A DNA stretch of 6,184 bases from Candidatus Avelusimicrobium alvi (lineage in GTDB: Bacteria; Elusimicrobiota; Elusimicrobia; Elusimicrobiales; Elusimicrobiaceae), in assembly GCA_002329395.1 (NCBI GenBank), contig DCTQ01000053.1, positions 1 to 6,184 of the forward strand, in the 5' to 3' direction. A program made the position numbers and the translations under genes. Of the stretch, positions 1 to 6,131 are shown piece after piece. The stretch's first letter is position 1. Every line of letters starts with the position of its first letter. Below the pieces are notes generated by a model. The model saw only the letters and a list, made by a program, of their open reading frames with translations. It was not told the origin of the DNA and did no database searches.

Positions 1-949
1 GCGCTTCGCCCGGGCCGTTTACCACGCAGCCCATCACGGCGATTTTAAGGCCGGTGGCTTTTTGAAGGAGGGCTTTGTCGGAATAAATTTTTTCTTCCAG
101 CGCGTGCACGGTGCCCGTTACGTCCACCTGCGTGCGGCCGCACGTGGGGCAGGAAATCAGGTTCGGGCCGTATTCGCGCAGGCCGAGCGCCTTTAAAATT
201 TCATACGCGGCGCGCACCTGCATACGCGGGTCTTCCGTCAGCGAAACGCGGATGGTGGCTCCGATGCCTTTTTGCAAAAGCGTACCCAGCGCCACCGCGC
301 TTTTGACGGTGCCGCTTAAAAAGCTGCCCGCTTCGGTAAGGCCGATGTGAAGCGGAATATCGCTCTGGCGGGCAAACAGTTCGTTGGCGAGCACGGTGCG
401 TTTGAAATTGTCCGACTTTAAAGATACCACTACATTTTTAAAGTTCAGCTGTTCCAAAATGTTGGCCTGTTCCAGGGCTTCGTTTACCATCACTTCGGCC
501 CATTTTTCGTCGGAAAGGTCCATCTTTCCGTCCACGCTTTTTAAATACTTTACGCTCCCGGCGTTTACGCCGATGCGGATGGCCGTGCCGTGGTCCAGCG
601 CCGCTTTGACGACTTCTTTGGTGTTTTCCACCGCGCCGATGTTGCCCGGGTTAATACGCACCTTGTCCACGCCCTGTTTAATGGCTTCCAGCGCGAGTTT
701 ATAGTCAAAATGAATGTCCGCCACCAGGGGGGAGTGAATGCGCTTTTTGATGTCCCCGATGGCCAGGGCGGCCTGCATATCGGGTACGGCCACGCGGTTG
801 ATTTCGCAGCCGGCGTCTTCCAGCAGGTTAATTTGTGCGGCCGTTTTTTCGGCGTCGCGCGTGTCGGTATTGCACATGCTCTGCACGCGCACGGGGTGCC
901 CGGTCCCCAGGGTAAAAGGGCCTACTTTTACTTCTCTAGTCTTGTACAT
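1..949 (-). CDS. ispG: 4-hydroxy-3-methylbut-2-enyl diphosphate synthase (flavodoxin/ferredoxin), IspG/GcpE, 3' end missing
   Basis: IspG is the iron-sulfur enzyme of the MEP isoprenoid pathway that reductively converts methylerythritol cyclodiphosphate to HMBPP in the cytoplasm. I translated 316 codons from the ATG at 949-947 to the window edge. The N-terminal TIM-barrel region shows RVQSMCNTDT, VADIHFDYKLAL and VRINPGNIG, all typical of the family, and HIGLTEAGS with Glu206 at the expected active-site glutamate. The C-terminal [4Fe-4S] domain shows CPTC (Cys267, Cys270) and GCVVNGPGE (Cys308, Glu315), so all four expected cluster ligands are present. Only the last few dozen residues should lie beyond position 1. 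The length and absence of a large central insertion fit the short bacterial form. The start overlaps the rseP 3' end by 14 bases and has GGAGG six bases upstream, so it is probably translated from the rseP message. Confidence 0.97.
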   Translation of the reverse strand, partial: MYKTREVKVGPFTLGTGHPVRVQSMCNTDTRDAEKTAAQINLLEDAGCEINRVAVPDMQAALAIGDIKKRIHSPLVADIHFDYKLALEAIKQGVDKVRINPGNIGAVENTKEVVKAALDHGTAIRIGVNAGSVKYLKSVDGKMDLSDEKWAEVMVNEALEQANILEQLNFKNVVVSLKSDNFKRTVLANELFARQSDIPLHIGLTEAGSFLSGTVKSAVALGTLLQKGIGATIRVSLTEDPRMQVRAAYEILKALGLREYGPNLISCPTCGRTQVDVTGTVHALEEKIYSDKALLQKATGLKIAVMGCVVNGPGEA

Positions 950-2060
950 GTTCCGCCTCCGCGGGTTGGCTGTCGGCGGCCGTCTGCGTTACGGCGGCGG
1001 CCGCTTTGGGTTTAAAGAAAATGCGCTTTATGTCGGAGTACGAGGCGTAAAGCACCAGTAAAATCAGCAGGTACATACCCACGCTGGCGGCTTTGTTGAG
1101 CATATTTTCCGTCGGGAGTTTTTTGGTTAGCCCTTCCCACAGATAGACGAGGGCGTATCCGCCGTCCAGTATCGGAATCGGGAACAGGTTAAACATCCCC
1201 ACGGCCAGCGAGAGCATGGCGATTAAAAATACAAAATCCAGCAGGCTCGTGTGCACCGATTTATGGATGATGTTCACAATGCCAATCGGGCCCGCGAGTT
1301 CGGGCGCTTTTTTCTTGGTAAAGCTTTGCGCCAGGGAAGAGAGGGAAAACTTCGTCCAGTAATAGCACTGGTACACGCCCAGCCCGGCGGCTTCCCACAG
1401 CGGTACCGGTTTATAAATGGGGTTTACCGTAATGCCCAGCACGGTCGGGGCGTCCTTTTTAAAGTCGGCGTCTTTGACGAGCGCGCTCATCGCTTTGCCG
1501 TCCCGTTCGTAGGCCAGCGTTACGTCTCCTTTGCGCGCGGCCATGGCCTGTGTTAAATCCTGCCAGGTGGCGATGTTTTCGCCGTTAATGGAGCGGATAA
1601 CGTCGCCCGCTTGTAAATCCAGCTTGGCGGCGGGATAGCCTTCGGCCACCGCACCGACGGCGGCGGGGAGTTTGAGGGGATCCGTCTCCGGCATACCCTT
1701 GATGTAAATCAGCGTGGAAAAAATGACGGCGGCCAGCAGATAGTTAAACAGCGCGCCGTTTACCACCATAAAGAACTTGGCGTACCATTTCTTGGCCGCA
1801 AATTCGTACGGTTTGGGCGGTTCCGGCGCGTCCTGCGGGTGGAACATCGGGCCGGCGGGTTCTACAAATCCGCCGAAGGGAATGGCGCGGATTTGATAAT
1901 CCGTATCGCCCGCTTTTTTATGCCACAGGATTTTGCCAAACCCAAACGAAAATTCGTTGACGCGGATGCCGGTTAAGCGGCAGGCGATGTAGTGCCCGAA
2001 TTCGTGCACGATGACGATGGGGCTTAACACGACGATGACGGCTAGGACGGATAAAAGCAT
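936..2060 (-). CDS. rseP: RseP-type site-2 intramembrane zinc metalloprotease
   Basis: This is a membrane-embedded M50 family protease that cleaves substrates within the membrane. In E. coli RseP cuts anti-sigma factor RseA; the substrate here is unknown. The first membrane helix (about 2-25) carries HEFGH with His19, Glu20 and His23 as zinc ligands and catalytic base. PFGGFVEP follows at 61-68, a second helix at about 100-121, one PDZ domain at about 133-198 (LDLQAGDVIRSING), and the C-terminal helix with NLFPIPILDGG at 291-301, where Asp299 is the third zinc ligand. A last helix spans about 326-342. At 374 residues with a single PDZ it is shorter than the two-PDZ E. coli enzyme (about 450) and resembles the one-PDZ forms. 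The tail from about 351 is Ala/Gln/Glu-rich and looks unstructured; its last codons double as the ispG ribosome site and start. The gene begins nine bases after dxr. Confidence 0.96.
   Translation of the reverse strand: MLLSVLAVIVVLSPIVIVHEFGHYIACRLTGIRVNEFSFGFGKILWHKKAGDTDYQIRAIPFGGFVEPAGPMFHPQDAPEPPKPYEFAAKKWYAKFFMVVNGALFNYLLAAVIFSTLIYIKGMPETDPLKLPAAVGAVAEGYPAAKLDLQAGDVIRSINGENIATWQDLTQAMAARKGDVTLAYERDGKAMSALVKDADFKKDAPTVLGITVNPIYKPVPLWEAAGLGVYQCYYWTKFSLSSLAQSFTKKKAPELAGPIGIVNIIHKSVHTSLLDFVFLIAMLSLAVGMFNLFPIPILDGGYALVYLWEGLTKKLPTENMLNKAASVGMYLLILLVLYASYSDIKRIFFKPKAAAAVTQTAADSQPAEAEHVQD
956..960 (-). promoter_or_regulatory. Shine-Dalgarno site of ispG
   Basis: GGAGG lies six bases before the ATG at 949, inside the last codons of rseP. 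It decides the ispG start: no other in-frame start with such a site is seen nearby. It also encodes part of the RseP tail (Pro-Ala-Glu-Ala-Glu). Confidence 0.8.
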
Positions 2061-2066
2061 GGGTTT

Positions 2067-2071
2067 CTCCT
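2067..2071 (-). promoter_or_regulatory. Shine-Dalgarno site of rseP
   Basis: AGGAG lies six bases upstream of the rseP ATG at 2060. Its first two bases are the last two of the dxr TAG stop codon, so ribosomes finishing dxr sit on the rseP initiation site. This supports translational coupling. Confidence 0.75.
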
Positions 2072-3269
2072 AAATAACGGCTGTTTTATAGCTCTTTTCT
2101 TTCAGGCAGGCCGCCGCGGCTTCGCGGGCCCACCGGTCGGCTTCCTGCGCCTGGTTTAAGGTGGCTTCGCCCGAGGTCTGCGGGGCGGATTTTAACACGG
2201 TGTAGATGAGTTTGGGGATATCGGTGAATTTGATTTCTTCCTTTAAAAACGCGTCTACGGCCGTTTCGTCCGCCGCGCTTAATACGGCGGGCAGGATTCC
2301 TCCCTTGCGGGCGGCCGCGAGGGCCAGGTCCAGGCAGGGGAAGCGGGTTAAATCGGGTTCAAAAAATTCCAGCTTGGCGGCTTCAAACAAATTGAGTTTT
2401 TTTACCGGGCCGGCCGCTCGTAAGGGGTAGGTGATGGCGTACTGGATGGGCACGCGCATATCCGGCTCGCCCATTTGCGCCAGAATCGCCCCGTCGTTAA
2501 ATTCCACCGCCGAATGCACGATGGACTGCGGATGAATGACGATTTGCACCTTTTCTTCCGGCAAATTAAACAAATTCATAATTTCAATGGCTTCAAAACC
2601 CTTGTTCATCAGGGTGGCGGAATCTACCGTAATCTTTTTGCCCATCTTCCAGCGCGGGTGGTTTAAGGCTTCGGCGGGGGTAACCGTGGAGAGCGACGTT
2701 TTGCGCTTGGCAAAGGGGCCGCCGGACGCGGTTAAAAACACTCGGGAAATCTCGGACGAGAGCTTTTGGTAGCCGTGCTCGTCCGCCATGCCCGCCAAAC
2801 ATTGGAAAATGGCGGAAGGTTCGCTGTCTACCGGAATGATGGCGGCTTCCCAGCGTTCGCATTCTTTCATTAAGGTTTTGCCGGCCATGACCATCGGCTC
2901 TTTGTTGGCGAGCGCAATCGTTTTGCCGGCTTTAATGGCGCTTACCAGCGGCTGGAAGCCCACCGCGCCCACCACGCCGCTGATGATGAGGTCCGCCGTC
3001 GGCAGAGAGGCCATAAACATCAGGCTTTCAATTTCCGGCGGCAGGAGGCGCGTGCCTTCGGGGATTTGGTCTTTGATTTTTTCGTAGCTTTCCGGACTCA
3101 TCACCGCCGCAAAGCGGGGGCGGAAAGAGTGCAGCTGTTTTAAAAAAAGTTCGGTATTGCTGTTGGCCGAAAGCGCCATCACGCGGTAATCTTTACCCAG
3201 CCGCGCGATTACGTCTAACGCCGACGTGCCGATAGAACCGGTGGAGCCCAGAATCACGATATTTTTCAT
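2070..3269 (-). CDS. dxr: 1-deoxy-D-xylulose 5-phosphate reductoisomerase
   Basis: Dxr catalyses the first committed MEP-pathway step, the NADPH-dependent rearrangement and reduction of DXP to MEP in the cytoplasm, and is the target of fosmidomycin. The 399-residue protein matches the usual 380-400. The N-terminal Rossmann motif GSTGSIG is at 8-14. ALANKEPMV (119-127) follows, then the metal site VDSEPSAIFQCL with Asp148 and Glu150. The substrate loop region has TASGGPF (180-186), LNHPRWKMGKKITVDSATLMNKG with His204, Asn222 and Lys223, and Glu226 as the third metal ligand. HPQSIVHSAVEF (246-257) and GEPDMRVPIQYA (267-278) are also family hallmarks. All catalytic residues I can name are present. 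The ATG overlaps the cdsA stop as ATGA and I see no good Shine-Dalgarno before it, so translation probably depends on re-initiation after cdsA. Confidence 0.97.
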   Translation of the reverse strand: MKNIVILGSTGSIGTSALDVIARLGKDYRVMALSANSNTELFLKQLHSFRPRFAAVMSPESYEKIKDQIPEGTRLLPPEIESLMFMASLPTADLIISGVVGAVGFQPLVSAIKAGKTIALANKEPMVMAGKTLMKECERWEAAIIPVDSEPSAIFQCLAGMADEHGYQKLSSEISRVFLTASGGPFAKRKTSLSTVTPAEALNHPRWKMGKKITVDSATLMNKGFEAIEIMNLFNLPEEKVQIVIHPQSIVHSAVEFNDGAILAQMGEPDMRVPIQYAITYPLRAAGPVKKLNLFEAAKLEFFEPDLTRFPCLDLALAAARKGGILPAVLSAADETAVDAFLKEEIKFTDIPKLIYTVLKSAPQTSGEATLNQAQEADRWAREAAAACLKEKSYKTAVI

Positions 3270-4084
3270 AACGTATAAAGCACCACGTAATAAAACAGGG
3301 GAGCAAGCAGCAGGTACGAATCAAAACGGTCCAGAAATCCGCCGTGCCCCGGCAGGAGGTTGGAAGAATCTTTCACCCCGGTGGAGCGTTTGATGACGGA
3401 TTCGGCCAGGTCGGACACTTGGCCCACCACCGCAATTAACAGCCCCAACAGCACCGCTTCTTTAACGGAAAACAGCGTGGAAAGGAACAAATGCCGCATC
3501 AGCACCGCGCCGCCTACGGCCAGCAGGGTGCCGCCGACGGAGCCTTCCCATGTTTTCTTGGGGCTGACTTCCTGGTTCAGTTTATGCCGCCCGAAAAAGC
3601 GGCCGCTGAAATAGGCCCCGGTGTCGCACACCCAGACGGTGATAATCATAAAGAGCGTGAGGTATTCGCCGTAAGTTGCAATATCGCGCAGGTTCACCAA
3701 ATGCGCCAGCGACCACGGAATTAAAAATACGCCCGTAAACGTGTTGCAAACGCGGTCCCACGAGCGTTTGGGGGTGAGGACTTCAAAAAGCAGTACGCCG
3801 AAAATTACCACGCTGACGGAGAAGGGATAGAGGTTATCCGGCAGTTCCAGACCGGCGGCGCCGCTGCGGCCCAGGACGGCCACCACGGCCATGAGCAGGC
3901 CGAAAATCATCAGGCTGGGCATATGCACGGGCTTCTTGCCGGCGGTAAGCACCAGGCCGTACTCGTAGAGGCAGAGCAGGATTACACAGCCGACAAAGGC
4001 CATATAAATCACGCCGCCAAAATGGATGGCGGCCAGAACAACGGGGATCCCTATCAGGGCGGTTAAAATTCTGGGTAATAGCAT
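3266..4084 (-). CDS. cdsA: phosphatidate cytidylyltransferase (CDP-diglyceride synthase)
   Basis: CdsA is an integral inner-membrane enzyme that joins CTP and phosphatidic acid to give CDP-diacylglycerol, the precursor of bacterial phospholipids. The 272 residues contain about eight or nine hydrophobic segments (roughly 5-22, 24-45, 57-72, 86-103, 115-132, 142-160, 184-200, 207-225 and 257-270). The family motifs are clear: CDTGAYFSGRFFGRHKLN from 153, SPKKTWEGSVGG at 174-185, VGQVSDLAES at 220-229, and the cytidylyltransferase signature from Ser229 (SVIKRSTGVKDSSN, then LPGHGGFLDRFDS to 256) with the conserved Lys, HGG and DRFD. The start MLLPRIL is the usual short N-terminus running straight into the first helix. 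No Shine-Dalgarno precedes it; TAAAAT lies six bases upstream of the ATG. The gene opens the cdsA-dxr-rseP-ispG unit and is separated from alkD by the repeat array. Confidence 0.96.
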   Translation of the reverse strand: MLLPRILTALIGIPVVLAAIHFGGVIYMAFVGCVILLCLYEYGLVLTAGKKPVHMPSLMIFGLLMAVVAVLGRSGAAGLELPDNLYPFSVSVVIFGVLLFEVLTPKRSWDRVCNTFTGVFLIPWSLAHLVNLRDIATYGEYLTLFMIITVWVCDTGAYFSGRFFGRHKLNQEVSPKKTWEGSVGGTLLAVGGAVLMRHLFLSTLFSVKEAVLLGLLIAVVGQVSDLAESVIKRSTGVKDSSNLLPGHGGFLDRFDSYLLLAPLFYYVVLYTL

Positions 4085-4090
4085 ATCTTT

Positions 4091-4096
4091 ATTTTA
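4091..4096 (-). promoter_or_regulatory. candidate -10 element of a cdsA promoter, leaderless geometry
   Basis: TAAAAT matches the sigma-70 -10 consensus at five of six positions and is followed by exactly six bases (AAAGAT) and then the cdsA ATG. It sits in a short AT-rich island (4085-4104) between the GC-rich repeats and the gene. TATAGT at 4101-4096 is an alternative -10 one step upstream. I find no good -35 box at 17-18 bases. Transcription from TAAAAT would begin at or next to the ATG. The same spacing is seen at uppS. Confidence 0.45.
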
Positions 4097-4116
4097 CTAT
4101 ATTTGGGCCTTCCAGG

Positions 4117-4365
4117 CCGCGGTTCTCTATGCGCGCTGGTATGATTAGCGGGGCCACACCGCGGGTGCGAAGACGCGCCCTTACAAGACGGCTTGGCGGG
4201 CCGCGGTTCTCTATGCGTGCCCGTTTGATTAGTTGGGCCACACTACGGGTGCGAAGGTGCGCCCTTGCAAGACGGCTTGGCGGGCGGCGGTTCTCTATGC
4301 GCGCTGGTGTAATTGGCGGGGCCCATCGCGGGAGGAAAGAGGCTTCCTTATAACAGCTTGGCGGA
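4117..4365. repeat. 84-base tandem repeat array, two good copies plus one degenerate copy
   Basis: Units are 4117-4200, 4201-4284 and 4285-4365. The first two have the same length and I count 11 differences over 84 bases (about 87 percent identical). The third keeps the left half (GGTTCTCTATGCGCGCTGG) and the right end (GCTTGGCGG) but has different bases in the middle and is three bases shorter. Each unit opens with a 39-base core (4119-4157, 4203-4241, 4287-4325) that recurs right of uppS in the opposite orientation. The array fills nearly all of the space between the alkD stop and the cdsA promoter island. The spacing is too regular and the units too few and too variable for CRISPR, and no transposase is present. 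Confidence 0.85.
4163..4264 (+). other. two hairpins, one per good repeat unit
   Basis: In unit 1, GGGTGCG (4163-4169) pairs with CGCGCCC (4174-4180) around the loop AAGA. In unit 2, GGGTGCG (4247-4253) pairs with TGCGCCC (4258-4264) around AAGG. Each is a seven-pair stem when read on the plus strand, with G.U pairs tolerated: one in unit 1, two in unit 2. On the minus strand the same positions give A-C mismatches, so the plus-strand reading folds better. Neither hairpin is followed by a T-run, so they do not look like ordinary terminators. Confidence 0.5.
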
Positions 4366-5082
4366 TTACTTGCGCTTAGCCACCATCGCTTTAATTTTGG
4401 GGCTTTTCAGTTCCCACACGGCGTTGGAAGCCACCCAGCGGGCGGCTTTGTTGTCTTCGTATAAATCTAAAATTTCCGCGGCGCAGGCCAGCGCTTTGGG
4501 CGTCAGGCGCGGGTTTTTCTTGCCAATGTTGCGAAGCGCCCAGTTGACGGCTTTATGCACCATCGGGCGGGGGTCGCACGCGTGGTTTTTGATGAGCGGA
4601 AGCATTTTGATTAATTCTTCTTCCGTTGTTTTGGCGCGCGGAACGGCCAGCGCGGCAATCACCGCAAAGCCCGCGCGGCGGACAAATTCTTCTTCGCGTT
4701 TAATCCACCGCTCCGCCAGCTTTAACGGGTTTTTGACTTTGGAAAACAGGTTGCCGGCGCAGAGGTCGCAAATATCCCAGGAATTAAGCTCTTTGGCCCA
4801 CTCGTCCAGTTTCGGGTACGTCATCTGCGCGGGGTCCGCCAGCATGGAGGCCATAATGCGCGCCTCGTGTACGCCGGTGTCCCACAGCGCGTCGGCCAGT
4901 TCCTGGTCCGGGCGCGGAAGACCCTTGACCAGCAGCCTAAGCGTGGTAACGGGCGTGCCCAGGGCTTTTTCGGTCTGAATACCGAATTTTTCCCGCATTT
5001 GTTTTTTGGTGGCGGGAGAGGAAAAGCGTTTAATGCGCGCGAGCATTTCCTGCGCGCGGGAACGGATTAAAGCGGAGCTCAT
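4366..5082 (-). CDS. AlkD-like DNA alkylation repair protein (HEAT-like repeat DNA glycosylase family)
   Basis: The 238-residue, helix-rich protein fits the DNA alkylation repair family (AlkC/AlkD type, HEAT-like repeats), whose members remove bulky or positively charged alkylated bases such as N3- and N7-alkylpurines without base flipping. Visible family features are LADALWDTGVHEARIMASML (about 62-81), ELNSWDICDLCAGNLF (98-113) and FVRRAGFAVIAALAV (133-147), then NHACDPRPMVHKAVNWALRNIGKKNP (166-191). By spacing, Trp102, Asp106 and Arg136 probably correspond to the catalytic-site Trp109, Asp113 and Arg148 of Bacillus cereus AlkD; this is my alignment by eye. The length matches the family (about 225-240). 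The start overlaps the uppS stop as ATGA and has GGAGGA just two bases before it. A repair gene between uppS and cdsA is unusual, and the repeat array begins right after its stop. Its codon use looks like that of its neighbours. Confidence 0.9.
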   Translation of the reverse strand: MSSALIRSRAQEMLARIKRFSSPATKKQMREKFGIQTEKALGTPVTTLRLLVKGLPRPDQELADALWDTGVHEARIMASMLADPAQMTYPKLDEWAKELNSWDICDLCAGNLFSKVKNPLKLAERWIKREEEFVRRAGFAVIAALAVPRAKTTEEELIKMLPLIKNHACDPRPMVHKAVNWALRNIGKKNPRLTPKALACAAEILDLYEDNKAARWVASNAVWELKSPKIKAMVAKRK

Positions 5083-5777
5083 AATCCTCCGAAGCGGCGC
5101 ACGCGCGTCCGGTAGGCGGCAAGGGCTTTTTCAAATTCCGCGCCGTCAAAATCCGGCCACAGAACGGGGGTAAAATAAAACTCGCTGTAGGCGGCCTGCC
5201 ATAATAAGAAATTGGACAGACGTTCCTCTCCCGACGTGCGGATAATCAGCTCCGGGTCCGGCAGGGACGGCTGGTAGAGGTGCGCCTGGATGTCCTGCAT
5301 GGTAATATGGGTTTTCCCTTCTTGAATAAGTGCGTTGGCTGCGTGGACGATTTCCTGCCGCGCGCCGTAATTAAGCGCCAGGTTGAGCGTCAGGCCCGTA
5401 TTGGCCGCGGTGGAAGCGACGGCGTGTTCTATTTTTTCCACGATGGCGGGGGGGAGGCGGTCCTTTTCCCCGCTGACAAGCAGCCGTACGCCGTGTTTGG
5501 CCGCTTCTTTGGTGTAGCGGTCCAGCGTTTGCTCCAGCAGTTTTAACAGGCCGTCTATTTCGTCCTGCGGGCGAACCCAGTTTTCCGTGGAAAAAGCGTA
5601 TAAAGTAAGGTATTTGATGCCCGTGCGCTGTGCGGCTTCCAGCGTGCGCTGTACGGCTTGGGCCCCGGCGTTGTGCCCGGCCAGGCGCGGCAGACGGCGT
5701 TCTTTGGCCCAGCGGCCATTGCCGTCCATAATCACGGCTACATGCCGCGGGAGAGGGTTTTTAAGTTCTTCGGACAT
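5079..5777 (-). CDS. uppS: undecaprenyl (polyprenyl) diphosphate synthase, cis-prenyltransferase
   Basis: UppS condenses farnesyl diphosphate with isopentenyl diphosphates in cis to make undecaprenyl diphosphate, the lipid carrier precursor for peptidoglycan and other envelope polymers. It uses the product of the MEP enzymes encoded downstream. The 232 residues show HVAVIMDGNGRWAKERRLPR with catalytic Asp18, GHNAGAQ with His35, LTLYAFSTENWVRP (57-70), LALNYGARQEI (133-143) and the signature DPELIIRTSGEERLSNFLLWQ (174-194) with Arg180, Arg186 and Glu199, matching the isopentenyl-diphosphate-binding arginines and metal-site glutamate of the E. coli enzyme. It is slightly shorter than the E. coli protein (253) because the N-terminus is short. 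The start is fixed: an in-frame TAA lies nine bases upstream of the ATG and the next Met is inside the first motif. No Shine-Dalgarno sequence precedes it. Confidence 0.97.
   Translation of the reverse strand: MSEELKNPLPRHVAVIMDGNGRWAKERRLPRLAGHNAGAQAVQRTLEAAQRTGIKYLTLYAFSTENWVRPQDEIDGLLKLLEQTLDRYTKEAAKHGVRLLVSGEKDRLPPAIVEKIEHAVASTAANTGLTLNLALNYGARQEIVHAANALIQEGKTHITMQDIQAHLYQPSLPDPELIIRTSGEERLSNFLLWQAAYSEFYFTPVLWPDFDGAEFEKALAAYRTRVRRFGGL
5085..5090 (-). promoter_or_regulatory. Shine-Dalgarno site of the alkD-like gene, short spacing
   Basis: GGAGGA lies only two bases from the ATG at 5082 (three if GGAGG is counted), inside the last codons of uppS (Gly-Gly-Leu-stop). With the four-base ATGA overlap this indicates translation coupled to uppS. 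Confidence 0.65.
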
Positions 5778-5783
5778 AAATAT

Positions 5784-5813
5784 ATTTTAGCTTTTTTGGC
5801 CGCCGCCTGTCTG
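5784..5813 (-). promoter_or_regulatory. candidate uppS promoter, leaderless geometry
   Basis: On the minus strand CAGACA (5813-5808, four of six matches to TTGACA) is followed after 18 bases by TAAAAT (5789-5784, five of six matches to TATAAT), then six bases (ATATTT) and the uppS ATG. The expected transcription start falls at or beside the ATG. The region is AT-rich with an A6 run just upstream of the -10. An overlapping TATATT (5784-5779) is a less likely alternative because its start would lie inside the gene. Confidence 0.5.
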
Positions 5814-5816
5814 CGC

Positions 5817-5853
5817 GGCATAACGGGCAGCCGCCGGGAGTTCGCTTTATGCC
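5817..5853. repeat. seven-base inverted repeat next to the uppS promoter
   Basis: GGCATAA (5817-5823) and TTATGCC (5847-5853) are perfect complements separated by 23 bases. The left arm begins four bases from the candidate -35 box of uppS. A further pair, GCGGC (5815-5819) with GCCGC (5830-5834), overlaps it. It could be a protein-binding site or a stem, or chance; there is no T-run that would make it a terminator. Confidence 0.35.
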
Positions 5854-5860
5854 AAAGTAT

Positions 5861-5899
5861 GCGGTTCCTCCAGTCAGTTATGTCCGCATAGAAAACCAC
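5861..5899 (+). repeat. 39-base repeat core, diverged copy
   Basis: It aligns without gaps to the copy at 5965-6003, with about 25 of 39 positions matching by my count. The right half is best conserved (CCGCATAGAAAACCAC against CCGCATAGAGAGCCGC). The ends can pair as GGTT with AACC where the other copy has GGCTC with GAGCC, so the pairing is kept although the bases differ. Confidence 0.55.
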
Positions 5900-5913
5900 T
5901 CCCCGGAAGGGAG
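5899..5913. other. small perfect hairpin
   Basis: CTCCC (5899-5903) pairs with GGGAG (5909-5913) around a five-base loop, directly after the diverged repeat core. A four-pair stem (GCCT/AGGC) follows within 5913-5923. There is no T-run, so it is not a standard terminator on either strand. Confidence 0.4.
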
Positions 5914-5933
5914 CCTTGCAGGCCGTGCAGACT

Positions 5934-5984
5934 TTACGGTACTTGGCAACATTGTTTAAACAGTGTGGCTCAATTAGTCGGATG
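5934..5984 (+). repeat. 51-base direct repeat, copy 1
   Basis: The bases from TTACGGTACTTGGC to AGTCGGATG recur at 6132-6182, exactly 198 bases away, with four differences. The repeat contains the palindrome TGTTTAAACA and enters the 39-base core at 5965. The two copies diverge after GGATG. Confidence 0.9.
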
Positions 5985-6003
5985 TACCCGCATAGAGAGC
6001 CGC
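5965..6003 (+). repeat. 39-base repeat core, best right-hand copy
   Basis: GTGGCTC at the left end pairs with GAGCCGC at the right end (seven pairs, one G.T) around a 25-base loop. The core matches the reverse complement of 4203-4241 at 29 of 39 positions with no gap. Conserved parts are GTGGC at one end and CGCATAGAG near the other. Confidence 0.75.
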
Positions 6004-6131
6004 CCCCCCGAAAACTTTTGCATCCCCGAATGTTTCTCTCCCAACTATCTAAAAGTACCGTTTATTGCCAAGCCCTGGTCAGGCCAGAGCCCCAAGGACT
6101 GGACCCTGCGGGCGGCTTTTCGGGCTCGCTG

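Noticed and set aside
590..1015. Plus-strand ORF of 141 codons and many similar ORFs opposite ispG, rseP, dxr, cdsA, alkD and uppS.
   Set aside because: These are antisense shadows of clearly recognised genes, lack ribosome sites and show no family motifs.
4330..4350. Possible terminator after alkD (AGGAA/TTCCT stem).
   Set aside because: The stem has only five pairs, mostly A-T, with no T-run on the minus strand.
4129..4353. Plus-strand ORF of 74 codons with a 28-residue internal repeat (MRAGMISGATPRVRRR...).
   Set aside because: It is a by-product of an 84-base repeat whose period is divisible by three. It has no ribosome site, an Arg-rich composition typical of noncoding GC-rich DNA, and the equivalent frame in the right-hand repeat copies has a stop.
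4117..4365. CRISPR-like array.
   Set aside because: The units are directly contiguous 84-base tandem copies with no unique spacers, and no cas gene is present.
5791..5819. Stem GCCGC/GCGGC with an adjacent T6 run, resembling a terminator.
   Set aside because: The T-run is on the wrong side: on the minus strand it reads AAAAAA after the stem, and on the plus strand the T-run comes before the stem.
5741..6061. Minus-strand open frame reaching into uppS, containing a CTACK pair of cysteines.
   Set aside because: It has no ATG until close to its end, no Shine-Dalgarno before its GTG, and it overlaps repeats and the uppS promoter.
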